Position numbers and translations under genes: made by a program. Source: an uncultured Porphyromonadaceae bacterium (GTDB lineage Bacteria > Bacteroidota > Bacteroidia > Bacteroidales > Muribaculaceae). Taken from it: a stretch of DNA of 12,630 nt. Positions 1 through 6,943 of this stretch are shown here, one piece after another. The DNA lies in contig CAMWMW010000006.1 of the NCBI GenBank assembly GCA_947175455.1, positions 1-12,630 on the forward strand. Reading direction: 5' to 3'. Within the stretch, counting starts at the first letter, position 1, and the number at the start of each line of letters is the position of its first letter. The notes under the pieces were generated by a model, which saw nothing but the letters and a program-made list of their open reading frames with translations, had not been told where the DNA came from and did not search any database.

Positions 1-68
1 GACTTCTTGTCATCTTAGTTTCTTGAACTAATCAACCTATATATTAACCCAATTAAACCAACAAAACA
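1..68. other. 5' flank and leader of the first gene, no gene seen
   Basis: AT-rich stretch ahead of the first start codon. It holds no open frame of note and no clear Bacteroidetes-type promoter (TTTG near -33 and TAnnTTTG near -7). No strong Shine-Dalgarno sequence precedes the ATG at 69, only an A-rich run, which is common in this phylum. Confidence 0.4.
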
Positions 69-638
69 ATGAAAAAGATTCTTTTGATTCTAACCATTCT
101 GCTCATGGGAGCAAGCGCAGTGACAGCACAAATCCGCTACAAAGGTTATGTTGAAACATCAGGAGGCGCATTTATTCCAAGCAACTATTACGGCACAGGT
201 GGCATGGTAGGCATTTCTACAAGCCATGGAGTGGAATTATTCCAAGGTCTTTTTGTCGGAGCAGGTTTCGATCTCAATTATGTAACCTTTACCGAGCCTT
301 CAAGTCGTAGTAGCAGTTATGGTGACGAATCAGATTATTCTGCTGAATTAGCCTTCTTTGCCGAGGGTCGATACAACTTTCTGCGAGGTCGTCGGGTATC
401 TCCTTTCGTCGGCATGCGTATCGGCGGGGGATTTGAAGGAGTTGAAGAGCAGGGATGTTTTTATTTTTCTCCCGCAGTGGGCGTGACTATCAATATCACA
501 AAAAGATTTGGCCTGGACGCAAGCTTAGGCTACAGTCTATGGAGTGGAAAAGGGGAAAGTCATGAAGATTTTTCCTATTATAATGACTTCAGTAAATCGT
601 TCCATGGCATCGCTCTTCGCTTCGGTGTTCACTTCTGA
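69..638 (+). CDS. outer-membrane beta-barrel protein (porin-like, small)
   Basis: This 189-residue protein is probably an eight-stranded or similar small outer-membrane barrel; its ligand or role cannot be read from the sequence. Residues 1-21 form a signal peptide with two lysines, a leucine/isoleucine-rich core and an Ala-x-Ala-type end (VTAQ), so the mature protein would start near IRYKGY. The rest alternates polar and aromatic residues with many glycines, as in barrel strands, for example FVGAGFDLNYVTF, RVSPFVGMRIGGGF and GLDASLGYSLW. It ends in phenylalanine after GIALRFGVHF, matching the C-terminal aromatic signature read by the BAM complex. The start at 69 is set by the signal peptide. 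It lies 9 bp upstream of the next exported protein. The barrel assignment is fairly secure, but no specific family is claimed. Confidence 0.8.
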   Translation: MKKILLILTILLMGASAVTAQIRYKGYVETSGGAFIPSNYYGTGGMVGISTSHGVELFQGLFVGAGFDLNYVTFTEPSSRSSSYGDESDYSAELAFFAEGRYNFLRGRRVSPFVGMRIGGGFEGVEEQGCFYFSPAVGVTINITKRFGLDASLGYSLWSGKGESHEDFSYYNDFSKSFHGIALRFGVHF

Positions 639-647
639 TTATTATAA

Positions 648-1205
648 ATGAAGAAGACTATAATTCTCATATTGTCAATTGTCTTTAGCTGCGGCTTGGC
701 TATGGCTAAAGATAATCCGCTTCGTCTTAAAAGCGGTTCGCTCACTCCCCTCAAAGGGAAAGGAGGCACGATACACTGCGTAATCGATTTCAGCAAGACC
801 CGCGCCAACCGCAAACCTCTCGAACAATACATCCTTGAGGACTTCTACGGAGACATGGACACATTCCATCGTTACGAACCTGAAATGCTTCAATGGTTTT
901 CCGAAAGATGGGATGATGACATCGAAAAAGGTCCCAAGTCCACTACATCTGAAAATGCAGATTTTCAGCTGAAAATAATAATCAAAACCCTGCAAATGGG
1001 TTCCAAATCCGGTTCAGGAGGCTCTTCTATAAGTGGATATGCCGAATTTTATAAAACCGGTGATGCAGAACCTTTTGCAGTCGTAGAGATTCTGAAAATG
1101 AACGGCACCATCATGGGGACTCCCGTGCCAAGCTACCCGGGACTCAAACAATGCCTGAGTGATCTTGCCGAATATCTCTGCGATCTTATTTATCACTTTA
1201 AATAA
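648..1205 (+). CDS. exported protein of unknown function (paralogue of the next gene)
   Basis: I do not recognise a named family. The 185-residue product begins with a signal peptide (residues 1-20, ending GLAMA), so it should reach the periplasm or outer membrane; there is no lipobox cysteine. The mature part starts with the phrase SGSLTPLKGKGG followed by VIDFSKT. It has a charged, aromatic middle, then a Gly/Ser-rich turn (GSKSGSGGSSISG) followed by a strand-like segment (YAEFYKTGDAEPFAVVEI), and ends in an amphipathic helix (LSDLAEYLCDLI). The same order of elements occurs in the protein encoded at 1213-1776, so the two look like an old tandem duplication. Its start lies 9 bp after the barrel gene and its stop 7 bp before the next gene, suggesting one transcript. 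Confidence 0.72.
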   Translation: MKKTIILILSIVFSCGLAMAKDNPLRLKSGSLTPLKGKGGTIHCVIDFSKTRANRKPLEQYILEDFYGDMDTFHRYEPEMLQWFSERWDDDIEKGPKSTTSENADFQLKIIIKTLQMGSKSGSGGSSISGYAEFYKTGDAEPFAVVEILKMNGTIMGTPVPSYPGLKQCLSDLAEYLCDLIYHFK

Positions 1206-1212
1206 TAAAATT

Positions 1213-1776
1213 ATGAAAAAGATTTTCATGCTCTTGGCTGCGGTTCTCGTTTCTATGACCGCATGGGCAGACGCCGAAGTAAAAGACGGCAACCTTGCAC
1301 CCCTCAAAAACGCTGACGCTCGCGTTCTCATCACTTGGGATTACTCCAAGATGACAATCGAAGATAAAGCTCCTGCCGAATTCCTCAAAGAGAAAGGTCC
1401 GGATTGGGAGAAGGATTATCCTGCAGAGGTATCTGCTGGAGAAGCGGCTTTCGATGTGCTTTTCAACAAGAAAGATAAGAAATATGCCCAGATCACCGAT
1501 GATGATGAGGCTGCCCAATATGAATTCATCATTCATGTTGACAAATTTCATTATGGCTCACTCGGTGCAGCTATCGCATTTGGCGGTTTCGCCCGTGGAG
1601 CGCACATTGAGGGCACAGTTGAGGTTATAAAACTCGCTGACAAATCAAAAATCGCATCCATTCAGTTCGAGTGCTCTGGCTCAGCTGCCTACAGCAACGA
1701 GGCTCGCCGTGTGCTCGCATATCAGGATCTCGCCAAAGACCTTGCCAAACTCATTGGCAAAGCCAAAGCTAAATAA
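1213..1776 (+). CDS. exported protein of unknown function (second tandem paralogue)
   Basis: A 187-residue exported protein with no family I can name. I place the start at ATG 1213, not at an in-frame ATG at 1159, because 1213 gives a clean signal peptide (MKKIFMLLAAVLVSMTAWA) and does not overlap the previous gene. The mature part opens with DGNLAPLKNADARVLITWDYSK, parallel to SGSLTPLKGKGG...IDFSKT in the upstream protein. Both then share a beta-rich central segment (here FIIHVDKFHYGSLG and GTVEVIKLADKSKIASIQF) and a C-terminal helix (DLAKDLAKLIGK). It is lysine-rich at the end. Only 11 bp separate its stop from the methyltransferase gene, with no obvious terminator, so read-through into the biosynthetic operon is likely. 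Confidence 0.75.
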   Translation: MKKIFMLLAAVLVSMTAWADAEVKDGNLAPLKNADARVLITWDYSKMTIEDKAPAEFLKEKGPDWEKDYPAEVSAGEAAFDVLFNKKDKKYAQITDDDEAAQYEFIIHVDKFHYGSLGAAIAFGGFARGAHIEGTVEVIKLADKSKIASIQFECSGSAAYSNEARRVLAYQDLAKDLAKLIGKAKAK

Positions 1777-1787
1777 AGGCATACACA

Positions 1788-2885
1788 ATGAATTTATTCC
1801 CGACGTTAAAGGATAAATACACCAAGGAAACGATGAACGCCCGCGAGGCTCAACGCCTCGCGGAGTTCATTGCTTTCGGTCCTGTCATCTTCCAGACCGC
1901 CCGCATAATGCTATCTACCGGAATTATGGATATGCTGCGAGATAGCGATAAGGGCATGACAATAGAAGAAGTGGCAGACAAAGCAGACCTTTCGGTGTAT
2001 GCAGCAAAATGTCTTCTGGAGGCATCGCTTTGTATCGGAATCGTCCTTGTTGATGACACGACCGACAGATTCCGTATTTCAAAAACAGGATGGTTTCTGC
2101 TCAATGACCCGGCGACAAGAGTAAATATCAATTTCAACCATGATGTGAATTATCTCGGCTGGTTCAGTCTTGAGGAGGCTCTTAAGGAAGGGAAACCCGC
2201 AGGACTCAAGACTCTCGGCGACTGGACCACTGTATACGAAGGTTTGTCTTCGCTTCCTCCGCACATCAGAAAAAGCTGGTTCGATTTCGACCATTTCTAC
2301 TCCGACAATTCTTTCGACCAGGCTCTTGACATCGTGTTTTCAGACAAACCGCGCACGCTTCTTGATGTCGGGGGCAATACCGGCAGATGGGCGCTGCGTT
2401 GCGTAGCTCATGATCCCGAGGTAAAAGTCACAATACTTGACCTGCCGCAACAGATAGGTCTTATGAAAGAAAACATAGCCGGGAAGACGGGGGCGGAACG
2501 TATCGACGGTCTTGGTGCCGATCTCCTTGACGAATCAGCGGAAATGCCTGCCGACAGAAAATTTGACGCCGTATGGATGAGTCAGTTTCTCGACTGCTTC
2601 AGCGAAGACCAGATTGTCAGTATTCTGAAGCGTGCAGCCAAAGTGATGGATTCCGATTCACGGCTCTATATAATGGAGACCCTTTGGGATCGCCAGAGAT
2701 TCGAGCCTGCCGCACTTTGCCTTACTCTGACAAGTCTCTACTTCACGGCGATAGCAAACGGCAACAGCAAGATGTATCATTCGGAAGATCTGATACGTCT
2801 TGTCAATGAGGCGGGTATGGAAATTGAATCCATACATGACGGACTCGGACAAGGGCACAGCATTCTCATATGTAAAACAAGATGA
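1788..2885 (+). CDS. SAM-dependent methyltransferase, probable aryl-ring or head-group methylase
   Basis: A 365-residue class I methyltransferase that should use S-adenosylmethionine to methylate a precursor of the polyene. The N-terminal part, about residues 16-110, resembles the winged-helix dimerisation domain of PF00891-type methyltransferases (MTIEEVADKADLSVYAAKCLL is helix-turn-helix-like; FRISKTGWFLLND is the wing). The SAM-binding glycine loop is LLDVGGNTG at residues 191-199, followed by VTILDLPQQ, the expected acidic second motif. Where O-methyltransferases of this family carry a catalytic histidine (LHDW-type motif), this protein has FLDCFSED, with Asp269 in the His position. That would fit ring C-methylation, known for aryl polyene head groups, though the reaction is inferred. 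Start 1788 is preceded by AAAGG at suitable distance; ATG 1833 is an alternative. Confidence 0.85.
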   Translation: MNLFPTLKDKYTKETMNAREAQRLAEFIAFGPVIFQTARIMLSTGIMDMLRDSDKGMTIEEVADKADLSVYAAKCLLEASLCIGIVLVDDTTDRFRISKTGWFLLNDPATRVNINFNHDVNYLGWFSLEEALKEGKPAGLKTLGDWTTVYEGLSSLPPHIRKSWFDFDHFYSDNSFDQALDIVFSDKPRTLLDVGGNTGRWALRCVAHDPEVKVTILDLPQQIGLMKENIAGKTGAERIDGLGADLLDESAEMPADRKFDAVWMSQFLDCFSEDQIVSILKRAAKVMDSDSRLYIMETLWDRQRFEPAALCLTLTSLYFTAIANGNSKMYHSEDLIRLVNEAGMEIESIHDGLGQGHSILICKTR

Positions 2886-2899
2886 TAAAATCTGCGTTA

Positions 2900-2927
2900 A
2901 GTATAAACACACTTTAGTATAAACACA
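2900..2927 (+). repeat. 12-bp direct repeat in the methyltransferase-ACP gap
   Basis: AGTATAAACACA occurs at 2900-2911 and again at 2916-2927, with TTA also shared just upstream of each copy, giving a 16-bp period. It lies in the only intergenic gap above 50 bp within the core operon, directly ahead of the first acyl carrier protein gene. It could be an operator, part of an AT-rich translation enhancer, or a slippage relic; the sequence does not decide. Confidence 0.6.
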
Positions 2928-2939
2928 TAATACAATAAA

Positions 2940-3182
2940 ATGAATCGCACGGAAATTGAAAATAAAGTACGCGACTTTCTGATAGAAGATCTGGAGGTGG
3001 ATGAGGAAAAAATCTATCCCGACGCCCGCCTTAAAGAGGACATGGGCATTGACAGTCTCGACTTCGTGGACATTGTGGTGATAGTAGAAAAGAATTTCGG
3101 TTTCAAGATCAAACCCGAAGAGATGGCAGGGGTTGCGACTCTCGATGATTTCTACAGCTATATAGAAAGTAAAGTTGGCTGA
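2940..3182 (+). CDS. acyl carrier protein 1
   Basis: An 80-residue acyl carrier protein that carries the growing chain on a phosphopantetheine arm. The attachment motif GIDSLDF is present, with Ser39 as the modified serine, at the start of the acidic recognition helix (LDFVDIVVIVEKNF). Length and the four-helix pattern, including a final helix (DDFYSYIESKVG), match stand-alone carrier proteins. It sits between the methyltransferase and an LpxL-type acyltransferase, and a second, clearly different carrier protein lies at 6686-6943. Systems of the aryl polyene type commonly use two carriers with different jobs. Its stop overlaps the proposed TTG start of the next gene by 8 bp, so the two are probably translationally coupled. 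Which chemistry it serves is not visible from sequence. Confidence 0.95.
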   Translation: MNRTEIENKVRDFLIEDLEVDEEKIYPDARLKEDMGIDSLDFVDIVVIVEKNFGFKIKPEEMAGVATLDDFYSYIESKVG

Positions 3183-4068
3183 ACTGAGACATGACAAATG
3201 GGCCGGGACTACCTACGGCAACGGGTGGATGCACCGCTGGCTTATCAGATTCCTGAAAGCCGCAGATGTGCGTCTGCTCTATGCTTTCGTATTCTTGTTC
3301 GTAATCCCGCCCACTATGATTGTCAACTCCAAGGCGCGCAATGCCATATATGGCTTCTATCGCAAGGGGATGAATCTCGGCAAGGCGAGAGCCGCCTGGA
3401 TGACATATAAAAACCACTGCGCGTTCTCACAGGTCGTAATCGACAGGTTTGCCATGTATGCCGGAAAAAAATTCCGTATCAAAGTGGAAGGGTATGAGCT
3501 TTTCAAAGGGCTATGCGAAGATCCGGAGGGTTTTATCCAGCTCAGTTCGCACATCGGAAACTATGAGATAGCCGGATATTCCCTGCCGACCGAGGAGAAA
3601 CGTTTCAACGCACTGGTGTTCGGAGGGGAGAAAGAAAGCGTGATGACCAACCGCAACAGGCTCTTCGAGGGAAACAACATCCGCATGATAGCCATGCAGC
3701 CGGACATGTCACACCTCTTTGAGATCAACAAAGTTCTGGCAGACGGCGAAATACTCAGCATGCCGGCAGACAGGGTTTTCGGCTCGCAAAAGAATTTCTG
3801 CATTCCGTTTCTCGGCTCGGACGCGAGATTCCCTCAGGGACCGTTTCTTCTGGCAGCCGTCAGAGATGTTCCGATGCTCTTCGTTTCAGTAATGAAGACC
3901 GGAGCAAAAGAGTACACGGCAAAAGTGAGAAGAATAGGTGAAAATGCTGAAAAATCTGGCAGGCAACGTGCGGAGGAGTTAGCCCGGGAATATGTGGCTA
4001 TGCTTGAAGAGAGTGTCAGCGCGCACCCCGCGCAATGGTATAACTATTTTGACTTCTGGAGAGACTGA
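3175..4068 (+). CDS. LpxL/HtrB-like acyltransferase
   Basis: A 297-residue member of the lysophospholipid/lipid A acyltransferase superfamily, expected to move an acyl chain from a carrier protein to a membrane lipid or glycolipid at the inner face of the cytoplasmic membrane. The catalytic HX4(D/E) motif is HIGNYE, with His126 and Glu131, in the context SSHIGNYEIAGY typical of LpxL-like enzymes. The N-terminus has the WxGxTxG-like entry and a hydrophobic helix (LLYAFVFLFVIPPTMIV). A later segment (GPFLLAAVRDVPMLFVSVM) and C-terminal WYNYFDFW also match the family. The start is taken as TTG 3175, overlapping the carrier protein gene; ATG 3229 would cut off the conserved tryptophan motif. In aryl polyene clusters such an enzyme is thought to help attach the polyene to its lipid anchor. 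The acceptor is unknown here. Confidence 0.85.
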   Translation: MAELRHDKWAGTTYGNGWMHRWLIRFLKAADVRLLYAFVFLFVIPPTMIVNSKARNAIYGFYRKGMNLGKARAAWMTYKNHCAFSQVVIDRFAMYAGKKFRIKVEGYELFKGLCEDPEGFIQLSSHIGNYEIAGYSLPTEEKRFNALVFGGEKESVMTNRNRLFEGNNIRMIAMQPDMSHLFEINKVLADGEILSMPADRVFGSQKNFCIPFLGSDARFPQGPFLLAAVRDVPMLFVSVMKTGAKEYTAKVRRIGENAEKSGRQRAEELAREYVAMLEESVSAHPAQWYNYFDFWRD

Positions 4069-4511
4069 TGCAAATTGAAGAGATCGACATACACGAACTG
4101 CTTCCCCAGCAAGAACCCTTTGTAATGGTCGGCAGACTCATCGGCTTCGATGACAAAGAGACGGTCACGGCAACAATGGTCACTGAAGAAAACATATTCG
4201 TAAACAACGGAGTATTTACCGAATCCGGGATAATAGAGAACATTGCCCAGACATGCGCCGCGCGCATAGGCTACATCAACAAATACATCCTCAGGAAAGG
4301 CATTCAGCTCGGTTTTATCGGTGCCGTAAGAAACCTGTCAATAACCCGTCTTCCCGTAACTGGTGAAGAAATACGCACTTCAATACGCGTGCTTGAAGAG
4401 ATATTCGGCATGACTCTGATAAGTGCGGAAGTAAAAACCGGAGACGAGACTGTCGCGACAGCCGAGATGAAAATAGCAATTAGCGACACCATCGCCGACA
4501 AAACTTTATGA
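4068..4511 (+). CDS. hotdog-fold dehydratase-like protein (ApeP/FabA-like type lacking the active-site His)
   Basis: A 147-residue single hotdog domain related to FabZ and FabA 3-hydroxyacyl-ACP dehydratases. The opening LLPQQEPFVMVGRL matches the FabZ LLPHRYPF...VDR entry, and SGIIENIAQTCAA matches the central helix GVLILEAMAQ, placing Glu57 at the catalytic acid position. The GHFPGxPxxPG loop that carries the catalytic histidine is absent; the segment here is shortened (IFVNNGVFTES) and has no His. A FabA-like group without this histidine, including ApeP proteins of aryl polyene clusters, is known, so the loss is not a sequencing fault. It probably dehydrates 3-hydroxyacyl-ACP intermediates during polyene elongation, perhaps together with the second hotdog protein at 10588-10956. 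Its ATG overlaps the acyltransferase stop (TGATG). Confidence 0.82.
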   Translation: MQIEEIDIHELLPQQEPFVMVGRLIGFDDKETVTATMVTEENIFVNNGVFTESGIIENIAQTCAARIGYINKYILRKGIQLGFIGAVRNLSITRLPVTGEEIRTSIRVLEEIFGMTLISAEVKTGDETVATAEMKIAISDTIADKTL

Positions 4512-4515
4512 CGTC

Positions 4516-4935
4516 ATGAACAGACTTAGCGCGTCACATAAATTCGACATCAGATTCAGCGAGGTTGATTCAATGAACATCGTATGGCACGGCTCATACA
4601 CCCTCTATTTCGAAGATGCCAGAGAAGCGTTCGGCAAGAAATACGGACTGGGATATATGACAATATTCTCCAACGGATATTTTGCTCCCCTTGTGGAACT
4701 TTCTTTCAAATATAAGAAGCCTCTCGCGTACGGCATGAAACCTTCTGTTGTCATAACTTATGTGCCGACGGAAGCCGCAAAGATTGTTTTCGACTACCTG
4801 ATTGTGGATGACAACGACGGTTCGGTCATTGCCACCGGACATTCAGTACAGGTGTTTATGGACAAGGATTATCAACTCGTGTGGGAGAATCCCGAATTCT
4901 ACCGCGAATGGAAAGAGAAATGGAAGGTTCTATGA
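4516..4935 (+). CDS. acyl-ACP/acyl-CoA thioesterase, 4HBT/YbgC-type hotdog
   Basis: A 139-residue hotdog thioesterase. The N-terminal signature FSEVDSMNIVWHGSYTLYFE corresponds to the 4-hydroxybenzoyl-CoA thioesterase pattern of Asp, a run to His, Tyr and a Phe-Glu pair; Asp18 would be the catalytic acid, with His25 and Glu33 also conserved. The length matches YbgC-like enzymes. It should hydrolyse or edit an acyl or aryl thioester, for example stalled chains on a carrier protein; aryl polyene clusters routinely include such a gene. It begins 4 bp after the dehydratase-like gene, and its stop overlaps the ketosynthase start by 4 bp (ATGA at 4932-4935). The substrate is inferred from context only. 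Confidence 0.88.
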   Translation: MNRLSASHKFDIRFSEVDSMNIVWHGSYTLYFEDAREAFGKKYGLGYMTIFSNGYFAPLVELSFKYKKPLAYGMKPSVVITYVPTEAAKIVFDYLIVDDNDGSVIATGHSVQVFMDKDYQLVWENPEFYREWKEKWKVL

Positions 4936-6113
4936 TTGCATGCATCGCCGACAACATAATCTCACCGATGGGACTGACGACTGAAGAAAACTTTTCGTCA
5001 GTTTCAAACGGCATGAGCATGCTCCGGATTCATGAAGACACATTCGGTCTGCCGGAAGCATTCTGCGCCTCTATGCTTGACCGGAAACTGATTTCCGACT
5101 TGTTCGCCGACCATGCGCTATCTGACAACGGGTATTCTCTTTTTGAGAAACTATGCATCCTTTCCGCCACAGACGCCATATCGTCATGTGCTCTCCAGGC
5201 AGAAAGCGAAGATGTCATATTCGTCATCTCGACGACAAAGGGAAACGTCGACATGCTTGGGACAGATGCCGACTATCCCGGATGCCGACTCGCGGTGTCC
5301 GCGGAAAAGATAGCCGGATATTTCGGCAACACCAACACTCCTGTCGTGACATCCAACGCCTGCGTCTCGGGAGTCTGCGCGCAGATTGCCGCGATACGTC
5401 TGCTTCTTGGCGGGAAATACCGTTATGCCGTTGTTATCGGCTGCGACGTGCTCTCAAGATTCATAATTTCAGGATTCCAGTCTTTCAAGGCACTGAGTCC
5501 CGAGCCATGCAGACCGTTTGACATAGACCGCACAGGACTGAATCTTGGCGAGGCTGCCGGAACCATGATTCTGGAAAATATCGGGAGAACGGAATTTCCC
5601 GGTAATGGATGTTTATGGGAATTTGCCGCCTGTTCCAATCATAACGACGCAAACCACATATCGGGACCTTCCCGCACAGGCGAAGGTGCATTCCGCGTGC
5701 TTAAGGACATTCTGGGAAAGACAGACCGTGATGACATCGCTTTTGTCAATCTTCACGGCACTGCCACACCATACAACGACGAGATGGAATCAATCGCGCT
5801 TCATCGTGCAGGACTCGAAGACTTGCCAGCAAACGGATTCAAAGGATACTACGGGCATACGCTGGGTGCGGCAGGAATAATCGAGACCATACTCTCCATG
5901 AAAGCCATCGAGGCAGGAATCATACCCGCCACAAAGGGATATGGCGCAAAAGGAACATCCTACAGCATATCCGCATCCGCCTCCTCAAGAGTAACGGACA
6001 AGAACACTTTCATAAAAATACTGTCGGGCTTCGGAGGTTCAAATGCAGGAATAGCTTACCGTAGACGGGATGTCCCGCTCTGCGCGACATTCAGGAAAGG
6101 GGGTGAGGCATGA
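4932..6113 (+). CDS. beta-ketoacyl-ACP synthase (ketosynthase 1), intact Cys-His-His
   Basis: A 393-residue FabB/FabF-type condensing enzyme. The full catalytic triad is visible: Cys144 in SNACVSGVCAQ, His275 in NLHGTATPYND and His309 in YGHTLGAAG. The PFDIDRTGLNLGEAAG segment and the C-terminal LSGFGGSNAGIAYR are also family hallmarks. It should extend an acyl-ACP with a malonyl unit. I choose ATG 4932, not the upstream in-frame ATG 4881, because the protein then starts at the first KS strand (MIACIADNIISPMG) and overlaps the thioesterase stop in an ATGA junction. It is followed, again by ATGA overlap, by a truncated KS-like protein that may be its partner. It is distinct from ketosynthase 2 at 6940-8145, so the cluster encodes two condensing enzymes. 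Confidence 0.93.
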   Translation: MIACIADNIISPMGLTTEENFSSVSNGMSMLRIHEDTFGLPEAFCASMLDRKLISDLFADHALSDNGYSLFEKLCILSATDAISSCALQAESEDVIFVISTTKGNVDMLGTDADYPGCRLAVSAEKIAGYFGNTNTPVVTSNACVSGVCAQIAAIRLLLGGKYRYAVVIGCDVLSRFIISGFQSFKALSPEPCRPFDIDRTGLNLGEAAGTMILENIGRTEFPGNGCLWEFAACSNHNDANHISGPSRTGEGAFRVLKDILGKTDRDDIAFVNLHGTATPYNDEMESIALHRAGLEDLPANGFKGYYGHTLGAAGIIETILSMKAIEAGIIPATKGYGAKGTSYSISASASSRVTDKNTFIKILSGFGGSNAGIAYRRRDVPLCATFRKGGEA

Positions 6114-6655
6114 ATACTGTTTCTCATGTCATAATAACCCCGGAGGAAACTCTTCTCGACGGCAAATGCATCTTCAGGGGTTCGATAACAGGATTATACC
6201 GTGAATTTGCCGGAGACTATCCGAAATTCTTCAAGATGGACTCACTGTGCAGGTTAGGCTTCATGGCAGCGGAACTCCTTCTTAAGAACATTCCGGCACC
6301 AATAAGGGAAAATGCCGCGATTGTGCTTTTCAACCGCAACGGCTCTCTCATCACCGACAGAAACTACCAGAAGACTATCTCCGATGACAACTATTTCCCC
6401 AGCCCCGCGCTGTTCGTATACACACTGGCGAATATTGTCACAGGTGAGATAGCGATCCGTAACAAGATATACGGGGAATCCTCGTTTTACATTCTCGATG
6501 AATACAATGCGGCACAAATCGAAGATATATCCGCGTCCGTTTTCATCACATCATCGCCTTCTCTACTGCTCACCGGATGGGTCGACTATAATGACGAGAC
6601 CGATTATCTCGCAGACATGAAACTGGTGACAGACAAGGAAACCGATTTACGATAA
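6110..6655 (+). CDS. truncated ketosynthase-like protein (N-terminal thiolase half, no catalytic Cys)
   Basis: A 181-residue protein that looks like only the N-terminal half of a thiolase-fold condensing enzyme, of the Ketoacyl-synt_2 (PF13723) kind. Recognisable pieces are the KMDSLCRLGFMAAELLL helix, the NAAIVLFNRNGSLITD strand-loop, and SPALFVYTLANIVTGEIAI, where a normal KS has its active-site cysteine; here Ile109 lies at about that position. No HGT or GHT histidine motifs follow, because the protein ends there. There is no frameshifted remainder: after the stop at 6655 comes a 30-bp gap and then a carrier protein gene. It overlaps ketosynthase 1 by 4 bp, suggesting fixed-ratio production and a structural or chain-length role. 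That role is inferred; the half-domain assignment is from pattern matching. Confidence 0.75.
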   Translation: MNTVSHVIITPEETLLDGKCIFRGSITGLYREFAGDYPKFFKMDSLCRLGFMAAELLLKNIPAPIRENAAIVLFNRNGSLITDRNYQKTISDDNYFPSPALFVYTLANIVTGEIAIRNKIYGESSFYILDEYNAAQIEDISASVFITSSPSLLLTGWVDYNDETDYLADMKLVTDKETDLR

Positions 6656-6685
6656 CGCAGATAAAAACAGATATATAACAATATT

Positions 6686-6943
6686 ATGAACGAACTTATA
6701 GATAAATTGAAGACACAGCTCATCGAGGCGCTTAACCTCGAAGACATGACCATCACGGATATCGATACGGAGGCACCCCTTTTCGGCTCCGGTCTCGGTC
6801 TTGATTCAATAGACGCGCTTGAGCTGATCGTTCTTCTCGAACGGGAATACGGCATAAAACTGACCAATCCCGCAGAAGGTAAGGAAATTTTCAGATCTGT
6901 GGCGACAATAGCAGATTACGTCAGCAAAAACCGCACGAAATGA
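6686..6943 (+). CDS. acyl carrier protein 2
   Basis: An 85-residue acyl carrier protein with the phosphopantetheine site LGLDSIDALEL; Ser41 is the modified residue. The GSGLGLDSID phrasing, an acidic helix (ALELIVLLEREY) and the final helix (IADYVSKN) fit the ACP family used with ketosynthase/chain-length-factor pairs in aryl polyene and flexirubin pathways. It differs clearly from carrier protein 1 in sequence and in having DSI rather than DSL. A 30-bp AT-rich gap precedes it, and its stop overlaps the start of ketosynthase 2 by 4 bp (ATGA at 6940-6943), so the two are likely made in a fixed ratio. It is the best candidate for the elongation carrier, by neighbourhood only. Confidence 0.95.
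   Translation: MNELIDKLKTQLIEALNLEDMTITDIDTEAPLFGSGLGLDSIDALELIVLLEREYGIKLTNPAEGKEIFRSVATIADYVSKNRTK

Noticed and set aside
16..23. TAGTTTCT as a possible Bacteroidetes -7 promoter box
   Set aside because: It misses the last two positions of TAnnTTTG and has no TTTG element upstream within the window.
1159..1212. Upstream in-frame start for the third exported protein
   Set aside because: It would overlap the previous gene and put extra residues before a clean signal peptide starting at 1213.
2658..3197. Minus-strand frame of 179 codons across the methyltransferase-ACP junction
   Set aside because: It runs antisense to two well-supported genes and shows no domain or start context.
4881..4931. 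Upstream in-frame start for ketosynthase 1
   Set aside because: The extension overlaps the thioesterase gene by 55 bp and does not look like KS sequence; ATG 4932 gives an ATGA overlap and a normal KS start.
5153..5521. Second-frame plus-strand ORF inside ketosynthase 1
   Set aside because: Rich in Arg, Cys and His with no motifs; typical out-of-frame translation of a coding region.
6110..6655. Pseudogene reading of the short KS-like gene
   Set aside because: Clean overlap with the upstream gene, an intact frame and no remnant of a C-terminal half in the 30 bp before the next gene.
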